This document shows positions 9,264-18,052 of a stretch of 64,000 nucleotides of DNA, piece after piece. This stretch comes from M3007 sp037445225 (lineage in GTDB: Bacteria > Bacteroidota > Bacteroidia > Chitinophagales > Saprospiraceae), in the NCBI GenBank assembly GCA_037445225.1, contig JBBIKW010000003.1, forward strand, positions 274,308 through 338,307. The letters are read 5' to 3'. The position numbers and the translations under genes were made by a program. Within the stretch, counting starts at the first letter, position 1. Each line of letters starts with the position of its first letter. Below the pieces are notes generated by a model, which was not told the origin of the DNA, searched no databases, and saw only the letters and a program-made list of their open reading frames with translations.

Positions 9264-10361
9264 TCAATCTGCAGAAGGGCGATGGAAGGCAGCTCGGGCA
9301 GAAAGATTCATGACGCGCTCTTGCTGGCTGATGCTCTCTTGGTGGATAGCTTCTAAGAGCAAGGCGATGAATTCTTGGCTCAGCTCGTTCTTTTGGCCGC
9401 GCACGAGCAGGGCCTCGCGCAGGGCGCGAAAGCGCTCCGGCTGCAGCACGGTGATGTTCTTTTCCCGTTTGGTTAACCCAATGTCGCGCACCAATTGCAT
9501 GCGCCGGGCAATCAGGGCAATGATCTCCTCGTCGATTTCATCGATGGCGCGGCGATAGTTTTCTATGGAAGACAAGAACTCTGGATCATCTGTAGTGACG
9601 GCCCGGCGCACCAACGACGACAGTAGGTGAGCAAACTGAGTCGGCGTAATCTGCTGGGCGGCGTCACTCCAGGCCTTGTCGGGCGTAAGGTGCACCTCCA
9701 CCATGAGGCCGTCGTAATTCAAGTCGTAGGCTTTTTGAGCCGTCTCAGCAAGTATATCGCGCCGACCGCAAATGTGGCTGATGTCGCAAAGCACCTCCAA
9801 ACCGGGAAAGGCCTGCATGAGGTCGATGGCGATTTGCCACCGCGGAGCGTTGCGGTATTCGGAGTCGCCGTAGCTCGAAAATCCGCGGTGGATCGCCGCC
9901 AGTCGGCGCACCCCTGCGCGATGAAGGCGCTCAAAAGCGCCGATCCAAAGCTTCAAGTCGGGGTTGATGGGGTTTTTTATCAATACAGGTACGTCCACGC
10001 CGCGCAGAGCGTCGGCGATTTCTTGTACGGAAAAAGGATTCGCCACTGTCCGGGCGCCTACCCAAAGGACATCAATTCCGTGTCGTAAGCACTCCTCCAC
10101 GTGCTGGGCAGTAGCCACCTCTGTCGTCACAGGAAGGCCCTCCTCTTGACGAACACGCGCAAGCCACATCAGGCCGGGTGTGCCGACCCCCTCAAAAGCA
10201 TTAGGGCGGGTGCGCGGCTTCCAGATGCCGGCGCGAAAAAGATCAACGCCACAGGATCGCAGGGCCTGCGCTGTAGCCAGCACCTGCTCTTCCGTCTCAG
10301 CAGAGCAGGGGCCCGCCACCAAGATTGGGCGCCGAAAGGAAAAGACCGGTTCAAAATCCAT
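9264..10361 (-). CDS. Bifunctional DAHP synthase / chorismate mutase
   Basis: This 365-residue cytoplasmic enzyme has an N-terminal type I-beta DAHP synthase domain (about 10-260): VAGPCSAE, the phosphoenolpyruvate-binding WKPRTRPNAFEGVG, LIKNP, and HRGFSSYGDSEYRNAP. A C-terminal AroQ-type chorismate mutase domain (about 270-355) begins IENYRRAIDEIDEEIIALIARRM. It condenses erythrose-4-phosphate with PEP at the first shikimate step and also converts chorismate to prephenate. The fusion is typical of Bacteroidota, where the mutase domain is thought to mediate feedback inhibition. It stands alone, without other aromatic genes nearby. phoH lies 48 bases upstream on the same strand. Confidence 0.95.
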   Translation of the reverse strand: MDFEPVFSFRRPILVAGPCSAETEEQVLATAQALRSCGVDLFRAGIWKPRTRPNAFEGVGTPGLMWLARVRQEEGLPVTTEVATAQHVEECLRHGIDVLWVGARTVANPFSVQEIADALRGVDVPVLIKNPINPDLKLWIGAFERLHRAGVRRLAAIHRGFSSYGDSEYRNAPRWQIAIDLMQAFPGLEVLCDISHICGRRDILAETAQKAYDLNYDGLMVEVHLTPDKAWSDAAQQITPTQFAHLLSSLVRRAVTTDDPEFLSSIENYRRAIDEIDEEIIALIARRMQLVRDIGLTKREKNITVLQPERFRALREALLVRGQKNELSQEFIALLLEAIHQESISQQERVMNLSARAAFHRPSAD

Positions 10362-10409
10362 GTAGCTAAAGCGTTATAAGTGCAGGTAATGCACAACACT
10401 TTAGGCGTC

Positions 10410-11480
10410 CTAAAGTTGCCCAGTATCGGATGGCTGTACGTCCTCCGAAGGAATAGCTTCTTCTAAAGGCGACACTTCGCGCTTGTGTCGCGTTTGGGCG
10501 CGCTTGGCCCGCTCTTCGGCTTCTAACTTGTCGTAGGCCTTAATGATCTCTTTTACCAACCGGTGCCGCACCACATCTTCCGCTGTGAGGAAAAGCGTAG
10601 CGATGCCACTAACATCCTCTAAGATATCCATGGCCTGCCGGAGCCCCGATTTTTGGTGCACTGGCAGGTCCACCTGGCTCAGGTCGCCCGTAATGATACA
10701 TTTGGCGCTCGGCCCTAAGCGCGTCAAAAACATTTTTAGCTGCAACGAGGTGGCGTTTTGCGCCTCATCGAGGATGATGTAGGCGTTGTCCAATGTGCGC
10801 CCGCGCATGAAGGCCAACGGAGCGATCTCAATGATGCGGTTGTCCATGAAAAACTGGAGCTTATCCATGGGCAACATATCGTCTAGGGCATCATACAAGG
10901 GGCGGAGGTAAGGGTCTACCTTCTCCTTGAGATCACCGGGCAAAAAGCCGAGGCTTTCACCTGCCTCCACTGCTGGGCGAGTGAGGACAATTTTTTTTAC
11001 CAACCGATTTTTTAACGCGCGCACGGCGATGGCTACGGCGGTGTACGTCTTTCCTGTACCGGCAGGCCCTATGGCAAAGACAATGTCGTTGTGTTCGCAC
11101 ACTTCGACCAGCCGCTTTTGGTTGCGCGTTTTCGCCTTGATAGGGCGCCCCTCGCGGCCAAAGAGCAGTACGTTGGCCGTGTCGCCGTTGTCGGGTAGGC
11201 GTACGTCGAAGGGATTTTCACCGCCCAATAGGTCTTCCACCGTCTGGGCAGGCAGCTCGCGATGCTCGCGCAAGTAGCGCACCATGAGTTCGAATTTGGC
11301 TTTCGCCGATTGGGTATGGCGCTTTTCTCCGGCGATCTTCAGACTATTTCCCCGCGAGGTGATGGTCAGTTCGGGAAACGCTTTGCGCAGCAAGTTTAGT
11401 TTTGCATTGTTCTCGCCGTACAGCTCTAGCGGGTCAACGCCCTCGATGGTCAAAACGATCTCGCTCAAGTTTTTACTCAT
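10410..11480 (-). CDS. phoH: PhoH-family ATPase (PhoH/YbeZ)
   Basis: The 356-residue cytoplasmic protein has an N-terminal portion of about 110 residues and then a PhoH ATPase domain with Walker A GPAGTGKTYTAVA, the VRALKNRLVKKIVLTRPAVEAGESLGFLPGD segment (split: conserved TRPAVEAGE), DNAYIILDEAQNAT as Walker B, and ITGDLSQVDLP. YbeZ-type PhoH proteins work with the YbeY endoribonuclease in rRNA maturation and RNA quality control. No ybeY gene is visible here. The C-terminal tail is charged and low in complexity. It is divergent from the SAM hydrolase gene, and a perfect minus-strand -7 box is present about 90 bases upstream. Confidence 0.92.
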   Translation of the reverse strand: MSKNLSEIVLTIEGVDPLELYGENNAKLNLLRKAFPELTITSRGNSLKIAGEKRHTQSAKAKFELMVRYLREHRELPAQTVEDLLGGENPFDVRLPDNGDTANVLLFGREGRPIKAKTRNQKRLVEVCEHNDIVFAIGPAGTGKTYTAVAIAVRALKNRLVKKIVLTRPAVEAGESLGFLPGDLKEKVDPYLRPLYDALDDMLPMDKLQFFMDNRIIEIAPLAFMRGRTLDNAYIILDEAQNATSLQLKMFLTRLGPSAKCIITGDLSQVDLPVHQKSGLRQAMDILEDVSGIATLFLTAEDVVRHRLVKEIIKAYDKLEAEERAKRAQTRHKREVSPLEEAIPSEDVQPSDTGQL

Positions 11481-11571
11481 TAACAGATGGTTAGCAGCGG
11501 GAGGACTTATCTTCGCTTCAATTGTGAGGCTTGGCTCATGCCTCCATGCTCTACTTTACTTTTTTCGCCCA

Positions 11572-11579
11572 CAAAAATA
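11572..11579 (-). promoter_or_regulatory. -7 box upstream of phoH
   Basis: On the minus strand this reads TATTTTTG, a full match to TAnnTTTG. A TTTA at 11598-11601, 18 bases upstream, could act as a weak -33 element. The leader to the phoH ATG would be about 85 bases. Confidence 0.4.
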
Positions 11580-11625
11580 GACATGGGATGCATTTGCTAA
11601 ACAGCATCTAATTTTAAAAAGTTGC

Positions 11626-12411
11626 ATGTCCTCTCGTTTTATCATCTCGCTTACAACAGATTTCGGGCTGCAGGACTATTACGCCGGCGCACTGAAAGGC
11701 GCTTTGCTGCGGGCTTGTCCGCAAGCGCAGCTGGTAGACGTATCCCATTCCGTACGCCCTTTCGACATCGTCCAGGCCGCCTTGGTCGTGCAAAATGCCT
11801 TTGCGCAGTTTCCTCCAGGCTCGCTCCACCTTATCGGAGTAAACTGCGCCTATGCTCCGGATTCGCGCTTTGTGGTGGCCTCTGCCCAAGGACACTACTT
11901 TGCTGCACCAGACAACGGCATCTTGACGCTGATGTTCGAGCAGCTTGCCGAGATTCGCGCTCTGTTGCCCTCTGCAGCAGGCACCCTTGCTGTCATTGAG
12001 GTGTTCGCTCGAGCGGCAGAACACTTAGGCGCAGGACGGCCCATAGCGGCATTGGGTGTTCCCGCTGGGCCTTTGACAGAGCGCATCGGCCTACGGCCAG
12101 TCACCACGCGCTCGCGCATCCGAGGGACGGTCATTTACGTAGATCATTTTGAGAACGTGCAGGTCAATATCCGACGTGAGACGTTCGAGCGAGTCGGGCA
12201 AGGGCGTCCCTTTTCCCTCCTTTTTAAACGCCACGACCCTATTACTACCCTGTCGCAGCACTATACAGACGTACCCGTGGGAGAGCCGCTTTGCTTGTTC
12301 AATTCGGCAGGTTTTTTGGAAATTGCTGTCAATATGGGACGCGCTGCTACCCTTTTGGGACTCAAGGAGGAGGACGTGGTAGAGGTGGTTTTTGAAGAGG
12401 AGCAGTCTTAG
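11626..12411 (+). CDS. SAM hydrolase (S-adenosyl-L-methionine hydroxide adenosyltransferase, DUF62)
   Basis: The 261-residue protein begins MSSRFIISLTTDFGLQDYYAG, the conserved start of the DUF62 family, with TDFG and D-Y-Y-x-G, then IVQAALVVQNAFAQFPPGSLHLIGV and the SAM-binding APDNGILT. The C-terminal beta-barrel part carries YVDHFENVQVNI. Most bacterial members hydrolyse SAM to adenosine and methionine. A halogenase role needs specific active-site substitutions and the fluorinase-type insertion; I do not see the insertion. It is divergent from phoH by 145 bases and followed by SusCD pair 2 after a clear gap. There is no obvious functional link to its neighbours. Confidence 0.9.
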   Translation: MSSRFIISLTTDFGLQDYYAGALKGALLRACPQAQLVDVSHSVRPFDIVQAALVVQNAFAQFPPGSLHLIGVNCAYAPDSRFVVASAQGHYFAAPDNGILTLMFEQLAEIRALLPSAAGTLAVIEVFARAAEHLGAGRPIAALGVPAGPLTERIGLRPVTTRSRIRGTVIYVDHFENVQVNIRRETFERVGQGRPFSLLFKRHDPITTLSQHYTDVPVGEPLCLFNSAGFLEIAVNMGRAATLLGLKEEDVVEVVFEEEQS

Positions 12412-12463
12412 ATGGAGCAGGAGCGCTGCGGATTTTTAACCTAAATTAAAGTTAAAAATTTAA

Positions 12464-12471
12464 CATCTTTG
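12464..12471 (+). promoter_or_regulatory. Candidate -7 box for SusCD pair 2
   Basis: CATCTTTG matches TAnnTTTG with one change and lies in an AT-rich stretch after the SAM hydrolase gene. No convincing -33 TTG is seen at the right distance. The leader to the SusC 2 ATG would be about 70 bases. Confidence 0.3.
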
Positions 12472-12547
12472 TATGCTGAGTTGTTTTCTTGACATAGACT
12501 CACGCGAACGTTATAATCACTTGTTTCACTAACCAAACTTTCTGAGT

Positions 12548-15500
12548 ATGAACAGGATTTTACTTGGACTGGTGCTGTTCGTATGCAGCATCGGCGTGGC
12601 TTTGGCCCAACGCACGGTCAGCGGTAAAGTGACCGATGAGAACGGTGAAGTATTAGTGGGTGTGACGGTGACGGCGCCGGGCACGCGCGCCGGCACGCAG
12701 ACCGACGCAAACGGAACGTTTTCGTTGGAAGTGCCTGCTAATGCTACTGTTCTGAAGTTTTCGTATACTGGTTATGAGCCGCTGGAGGTCCCTCTAAGCG
12801 CGCTTAACGTGTACGACGTTACCCTCTCCAGCAGCGCTAGTGCTATCACCGAAGTAGTGGTGGTGGGCTACGGCACCCAGCAGAAGCGCGCCATCACCGG
12901 CAATGTGGCGACCGTACGTGGTCAAGACATCGCCTCTCTGCCGGCGCAAAGCTTCGATCAGCTGTTGCAAGGGCGAGCGGTAGGGGTGAATGTCAACTTG
13001 CCTAACGGCGTGGTCAACAACCCTCCGGTGTTTCGCGTCCGCGGGATTAACTCCATCAACCTCAGTTCCTTCCCCTTAGTAGTTATCGATGGCGTACCGA
13101 CATTTACGGGTGATTTGAGCGGGACGGCCGCTGCGAACAATGCCTTGGCCAGCTTGAACCCGAACGACATCGAGAGCATCGACATTCTCAAAGACGCCTC
13201 CGCCTCGGCTATCTACGGCTCGCGGGCCTCTGCAGGTGTCGTGCTGATCACCACTAAGCGCGGCAAAAAAGGGAAGACGCGCGTCCAGTACGACGCCTGG
13301 GCGGGCCTAACCCAACCAACCCGGCTGCCCGAAATGATGAATGCCGTGCAATACGTGGAGTTGAAAAACGAAGCCGCAGCTAACGCAGGTTTGCCTACGC
13401 CGCGCTTTTTCTTAGACACCATCCCTGGGCGCAACACCCATATCGACACGCGCTGGGCGGACTACGTGTATCGGACCGGCTTCTCCCACAACCACGCGCT
13501 TAGCTTCTCGGGCGGCACCGACCAAACGACCTATTACCTGTCGCTCGGCTTTACCGACCAAGAGGGCATGATTATCGGCAACGACTTCCGGCGCTTGAAC
13601 GGTCGCTTAAATTTGGACCACAACCTGAGCAGCAAGATCAAGATCGGAGGAACGCTAGGCTACACTAAGGCCGACAACTTCGGTCCTCAGTCGGGTTCGC
13701 TTCCCGGAGCAGCCTTTGCCACAGCAGGCGCTGGTCGCTTGGCCTTTGTGGCAGCACCCATCGTAGACCCATATCGGTACGACGCTAACGGCAATCGATT
13801 ACCGGCCATTGCCGGCTACAACATTGCTTCCAACAACCAGTTGGGTCGGGGCAAAAACTTGGAGCAAACGGGCTTCTACAACCCGACCATCATCTTAGAT
13901 CTGAACAAGCACAGCTCCGAGTCGAACCAGATTCAGGGAGCTGCCTACGGCCAGTGGGAAATCATCAAGGGACTGGCAGTTAAGACGCAGTACGGCATCG
14001 ACAACATCAATGTAGAAAACATCACGTTCTGGAACCCCTATCACGGCGACGGCCTGGGCCAGAACGGCTACGCGGCCAACACGTTCCGTCGCCTGCGTCG
14101 CTGGAACTGGCAAAACCTCTTGACCTATGATTTTGAGCTGGCCCAAAAACACAAGATCGGCCTGTTGGCGGGACATGAGGAGCAATACACCACCGATGAA
14201 GGATGGGGCGCCTCGCGTTCGCAAATTGCCGACCCGTTCTTTACCAGTTTTCAGGGCAACTTTACAACGATTAACCCCTTGGGTAACTTCCAGGGAGAAA
14301 ACTACCTATTGTCGTATTTCGGTCGTATCAATTACGAATTCAACCGCATGGTTTACTTGACGGCCAACTGGCGTCAAGATGAGTATTCGGCGTTCGCTCC
14401 GGGCCGCAAACGCGGTACCTTCTGGGGCGCTTCGGCGGGCTTTACGATATCGGAAATGAGCTTCTGGCAAGAGGCACTGGGTAGCACGATCAACTTCTTT
14501 AAAATTCGCGGTAGCTTCGGTACGGTGGGCAACAATCTCGGTATCGGAGACTTTGCCTCTCAGAGCCTGTACGCCTCAGGGTTGTATGGAGCGGCTCCCA
14601 CGTTCGTCTACAGCCAAGCGGGCAACCCCTTGTTGTCTTGGGAGACCAGCGAGAAGACCGACGTCGGTATCGTTTTCGGCTTGTTTAACGACCGCCTTCA
14701 AGGGGAATATACGTACTTCCGCAACAACATCGACGGCTTGATTCAAAATGCTCCGCAGGCGCCCTCTAAAGGGATACCGGGCAACATCATCGCCATCAAC
14801 ATCGGCTCGATGGTGAATACGGGACATGAGTTTGGCCTGAGCGGAACCATTGTCCGCAGCGGTAAGTTCTCGTGGACGTCTAACGCCAACATCACCTTCA
14901 TGCGGAACGAGGTCACCTCGCTGTACGAGAACAGCGATGTGCTGGCGGCCACCTCTGGTCTGGAGACGACGAACATTACCCGCGTAGGTGAGTCGGTAGG
15001 CAGCATTTACGCTGTGGAGACGCAAGGTGTGAATCCCGAAAACGGGCGCCGCATCTTTGTGTTGGGCGACGGCACGCGGGTGCAGTACAACCACGCCGCT
15101 CCCGCTGGCCAGCGCTGGACGAAAGTAGAAGACGGCTCGGTTGCTCGCGCCCCCTCATTAGCTACTGACGGCAAGGTGTACGGTCCTGCTATCCCCAAAT
15201 GGTTTGGCGGATGGGATAATACCTTTACCTTTGGAAATTTGGACCTGAACATCCAGATGAACTACGCCGGTGGCTACTTCGTTTACAACGGTAGTAAGGC
15301 AGGGCAGCGCGACCAGCGCTTCTGGAACAACACTGTGGAGGTATACGAAAAGCGCTGGACAGAAAACAACAGGAACGGCACCATCCCGCGCGTGGTATTC
15401 AACGACAACATCTCCAACGGCTCTTTCTTGCCTATTTCGGAGAATGTGGAGAAAGGTGACTTTTTGCGCATCCGCAACATCACCTTGGGTTATCGGTTGC

Positions 15501-15700
15501 CCAGTCGTTTGCTCGACCGCGCTCGCATCAATAGCCTGCGCATCTACGCTAACATAAACAACGCCTTCCTGTTTACGGGCTATACGGGTACCGACCCAGA
15601 AGTATCCACCAACGGCAACAGCAACACGACCCCGGGCGTAGACCGCAATACCGTGCCTATGGCACAAAGCTTTACGATTGGCGTCAACCTCGGTCTCTAA
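12548..15700 (+). CDS. SusC/RagA-family TonB-linked outer membrane protein (pair 2)
   Basis: This 1050-residue protein has a signal peptide (MNRILLGLVLFVCSIGVALAQ, cleavage near ALA-Q; written here only as a description of a hydrophobic 20-residue leader), a carboxypeptidase-regulatory-like domain (GKVTDENGEVLVGVTV), the EVVVVGYGTQQKRAITG TonB-box-like linker, a plug with ESIDILKDASASAIYGSRA, and a barrel ending in FTIGVNLGL. It imports an unknown nutrient with SusD 2, which begins 30 bases downstream. It is clearly diverged from SusC 1, with different plug and barrel sequences, so the two pairs are unlikely to be a recent duplication. Confidence 0.94.
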   Translation: MNRILLGLVLFVCSIGVALAQRTVSGKVTDENGEVLVGVTVTAPGTRAGTQTDANGTFSLEVPANATVLKFSYTGYEPLEVPLSALNVYDVTLSSSASAITEVVVVGYGTQQKRAITGNVATVRGQDIASLPAQSFDQLLQGRAVGVNVNLPNGVVNNPPVFRVRGINSINLSSFPLVVIDGVPTFTGDLSGTAAANNALASLNPNDIESIDILKDASASAIYGSRASAGVVLITTKRGKKGKTRVQYDAWAGLTQPTRLPEMMNAVQYVELKNEAAANAGLPTPRFFLDTIPGRNTHIDTRWADYVYRTGFSHNHALSFSGGTDQTTYYLSLGFTDQEGMIIGNDFRRLNGRLNLDHNLSSKIKIGGTLGYTKADNFGPQSGSLPGAAFATAGAGRLAFVAAPIVDPYRYDANGNRLPAIAGYNIASNNQLGRGKNLEQTGFYNPTIILDLNKHSSESNQIQGAAYGQWEIIKGLAVKTQYGIDNINVENITFWNPYHGDGLGQNGYAANTFRRLRRWNWQNLLTYDFELAQKHKIGLLAGHEEQYTTDEGWGASRSQIADPFFTSFQGNFTTINPLGNFQGENYLLSYFGRINYEFNRMVYLTANWRQDEYSAFAPGRKRGTFWGASAGFTISEMSFWQEALGSTINFFKIRGSFGTVGNNLGIGDFASQSLYASGLYGAAPTFVYSQAGNPLLSWETSEKTDVGIVFGLFNDRLQGEYTYFRNNIDGLIQNAPQAPSKGIPGNIIAINIGSMVNTGHEFGLSGTIVRSGKFSWTSNANITFMRNEVTSLYENSDVLAATSGLETTNITRVGESVGSIYAVETQGVNPENGRRIFVLGDGTRVQYNHAAPAGQRWTKVEDGSVARAPSLATDGKVYGPAIPKWFGGWDNTFTFGNLDLNIQMNYAGGYFVYNGSKAGQRDQRFWNNTVEVYEKRWTENNRNGTIPRVVFNDNISNGSFLPISENVEKGDFLRIRNITLGYRLPSRLLDRARINSLRIYANINNAFLFTGYTGTDPEVSTNGNSNTTPGVDRNTVPMAQSFTIGVNLGL

Positions 15701-15730
15701 TTTTCCTTACTCTTAAAAGCAAGAACAATT

Positions 15731-17218
15731 ATGAAACATATCGCGCAAATACCGAAAAAGGCAACGCTATTCTTAGTTGCTGCACTCCTATTTTTCCTAC
15801 CCAACTCTTGCCGACGCGAGTTGCTCGACCCGGTGCCCATCAACACGCTGGCCGATGCCACGGCCTTTGCTACGCCAGATCGCTTCCTGAGCAACCTAAA
15901 CGGTCTGTACGACCAGCTGAAAAGCGGTCAGTTCTATGGTGGTCGCTTCTTGATTTACAACGATGTGCGCGGCGAAGAGTTTCTCAACGAAACCGGCAAC
16001 GGCGTAACGGCCCTGCAAACGTGGAACCATAGCGTGTTCGAGTCCTCCAACGAAGTCAACAACCTGTGGAATGCCGCTTACCAGACGATCAACAGCTGCA
16101 ACATCTACATCGACCGCGCCGATAAGAACCGCAGCGTGGTAGGCAACGACGCACTGGTCGACCAGTACATCGCTGAGGCCCGCTTTATCCGCGCCCTGTG
16201 CTACCACAGCTTAGCGCGCATGTATTGCCCGCCCTACGCCGACGCTGTTGCTAACCCGTCGCGCAATCAGTACGGGTTGCCGCTGCGCCTGCGCCCGGAG
16301 ATTGGGCCCGAAAACAACGACTTAGCGCGCAGCACGGTGACCGAAGTCTATAACCAGATCTTAGAAGACCTCAACGCAGCCGAACCCAAGCTGGCTGCTA
16401 CCAACGGCAGCGCTCTGCTCAACGTGACGCGGGCTCACCGAAACACGGCCATCGCACTCAAAGCCCGCGTATACATGGGCATGCAGCGCTACAGCGATGC
16501 GCTTACGGAGCTGAACAAGATTGTACCGGCCGCTCCGCCGTTTAAAGCGCCCAGCGGTGTGCCGCACGAGCTGCAAGCCAACGTGAAGAACGTGTTCACC
16601 TCGCCGTTCACCACAACGGAGAGCATCCTCTCGATGCCGTTCACTTCGAACGACCTGCCCGGCACTCAGAACGGACTGGGCAGCTACTACAACCCCGGCC
16701 CGCGCGGTATCGGCGATTACTCGCTCAATCCTGCCGGTATCATCGGAGACACCGTCGCTTTCCCCAGCAATGACGCGCGCCGCCAGTTTGTTCTCCTTCA
16801 CACGAACAATAAGCCGTACCTGAACAAGTTCCCGCTCGGCCCAGAGCACCTGGACTATGCGCCGGTGCTGCGCTATGCTGAGATGCTTCTCCATGTAGCA
16901 GAAGCAGAAGCGCGTGTAAACGGCGTCAACCAGCGCGCTGTGGACGCGCTCAACGCCGTGCGCAGCCGCTCTAACCCCGCTCCAGCGTACACTACTAGCG
17001 ACTTCCCATCGGTAGACGCTTTTATCGACGTCGTTCTTAAGGAGCGCCGCGTTGAGTTCCTGGGCGAAGGCCATCGCGCCTTCGACATCCAACGCCTCCT
17101 CCTGCCGTTCCCAGCTAAGGGGCCGGTGGGCGCGGTACCGCCCAATGTGTCGGAGTATATCTGGCCCATTCCCTCCGGCGAGCGCGCGACGAACAAGGCG
17201 ATCATACCCAATCCGTAA
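15731..17218 (+). CDS. SusD/RagB-family nutrient-binding lipoprotein (pair 2)
   Basis: The 495-residue protein has a hydrophobic leader with Cys27 (LFFLPNSC) as probable lipidation site, followed by RRELLDPVP. The SusD helical region includes NNLWNAAYQTINSCNIYID and AEARFIRALCYHSLARMYC. The C-terminal region contains DVVLKERRVEFLGEGHRAFD, the conserved SusD E-R-x-x-E-F-x-G-E-x-x-R-x-x-D motif, and ends with the usual W-P-I-P and N-P features. It is the surface partner of SusC 2. The substrate is unknown; no glycoside hydrolase or SusE/F-like gene follows. A perfect 12-bp terminator hairpin lies just downstream. Confidence 0.93.
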   Translation: MKHIAQIPKKATLFLVAALLFFLPNSCRRELLDPVPINTLADATAFATPDRFLSNLNGLYDQLKSGQFYGGRFLIYNDVRGEEFLNETGNGVTALQTWNHSVFESSNEVNNLWNAAYQTINSCNIYIDRADKNRSVVGNDALVDQYIAEARFIRALCYHSLARMYCPPYADAVANPSRNQYGLPLRLRPEIGPENNDLARSTVTEVYNQILEDLNAAEPKLAATNGSALLNVTRAHRNTAIALKARVYMGMQRYSDALTELNKIVPAAPPFKAPSGVPHELQANVKNVFTSPFTTTESILSMPFTSNDLPGTQNGLGSYYNPGPRGIGDYSLNPAGIIGDTVAFPSNDARRQFVLLHTNNKPYLNKFPLGPEHLDYAPVLRYAEMLLHVAEAEARVNGVNQRAVDALNAVRSRSNPAPAYTTSDFPSVDAFIDVVLKERRVEFLGEGHRAFDIQRLLLPFPAKGPVGAVPPNVSEYIWPIPSGERATNKAIIPNP

Positions 17219-17245
17219 ACGCCGTATATCGCCTTGAAAATTAAA

Positions 17246-17283
17246 TAGGGCGATGCCTTCAGAGGCATCGCCCTACTTTTTTT
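17246..17283. terminator. Strong Rho-independent terminator
   Basis: Arms 17246-17257 and 17264-17275 are a perfect 12-bp inverted repeat with a 6-base loop, followed by C and a run of T on the plus strand. The minus side is AT-rich too, so it may also serve the converging glutathione peroxidase gene. Confidence 0.92.
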
Positions 17284-17342
17284 GAGAAGAGCCCTTACCC
17301 TACCCTGTTTAAGGAGAGCAAAACACGCCAAAAAAGTCTTAC

Positions 17343-17945
17343 TCAGAGGCCTATAGCTGCCCTAAATTCCGGGCTGTCGGGCTTCACTTTAGAGCCGAAA
17401 AAGTGAGTGAGCTCTCCTTCTTCGTTGAGCAAATACTTGCAAAAGTTCCAAGCCGGCTCTTGACTATTCCAGCCGTTTTGCTGAGGGTCGGTCAGCCAGC
17501 GATAAAGAGGCGCTTTTTGCTCGCCTTTAACGTGCACCTTCTCGAACATGGGAAAAGTGACGCCGTAGTTTTTCTGGCAGAACTCAGCGATCTCCTCTGA
17601 GGTTCCGGGTTCCTGATTCATGAAGTCGTTACAGGGAAAGCCCAAAACCACCACTTGGTCAGCATGTGCCCGATAGAAGCGCTCCCAATCCGCATATTGA
17701 GGCGTATAGCCGCACCGAGAAGCGACGTTAAGCACGATGATTTTCTTACCGCGAAAGCGACCCATGGAGACCTCCTCTCCATCCAACGCCTTGGCAGTAA
17801 GGTCAAAAAAAGAGCTTTTCACCGATGTCGAGGTCATCCCAGCTTCCGTCCGCGATGGACGCACAGCTACCTGGCCTGCGTCAAAACAAGAGGAAAACAG
17901 AGCGGTCAGAATGAATGCAAATGTCGACGAGGTCTGAGTGTGCAT
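17343..17945 (-). CDS. Glutathione peroxidase family protein, probably exported
   Basis: This 200-residue thiol peroxidase has the catalytic Cys78 in NVASRCGYT (Cys where selenocysteine occurs in some homologues), FPCNDFMNQEPGT supplying the conserved Gln, and WNFCKYLL supplying the conserved Trp. The first 20 residues form a hydrophobic leader ending LFSSC, which looks like a lipobox, so the protein may be anchored in the envelope rather than cytoplasmic. It reduces hydrogen or lipid peroxides, most likely with thioredoxin-type reductants. About 40 residues precede the enzyme domain, more than in cytoplasmic homologues, consistent with export. It is divergent from the GH1 gene. Confidence 0.9.
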   Translation of the reverse strand: MHTQTSSTFAFILTALFSSCFDAGQVAVRPSRTEAGMTSTSVKSSFFDLTAKALDGEEVSMGRFRGKKIIVLNVASRCGYTPQYADWERFYRAHADQVVVLGFPCNDFMNQEPGTSEEIAEFCQKNYGVTFPMFEKVHVKGEQKAPLYRWLTDPQQNGWNSQEPAWNFCKYLLNEEGELTHFFGSKVKPDSPEFRAAIGL

Positions 17946-17990
17946 GACAAGAAGAATTTAGGCCTTTAGAACAACCGATATCTAAACAGG

Positions 17991-18021
17991 TTGTCATCGA
18001 GCGAGTGGTCGAGTATCTTCG
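17991..18021 (+). promoter_or_regulatory. Candidate promoter for the GH1 glucosidase gene
   Basis: TTG (17991-17993), exactly 20 bases, then TATCTTCG (18014-18021), one mismatch from TAnnTTTG. The predicted transcription start near 18025 gives a leader of about 28 bases. Confidence 0.5.
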
Positions 18022-18052
18022 CAGCGACTATCGTCGAACCTAACTTCTGTTT

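Noticed and set aside
11626..12411. Fluorinase or chlorinase function for the DUF62 protein
   Set aside because: Nothing specific to halogenases is visible, and housekeeping SAM hydrolases are far more common.
12548..15700. SusC 2 as a recent duplicate of SusC 1
   Set aside because: Plug and barrel sequences differ throughout and the associated SusD proteins differ in length and lipobox.
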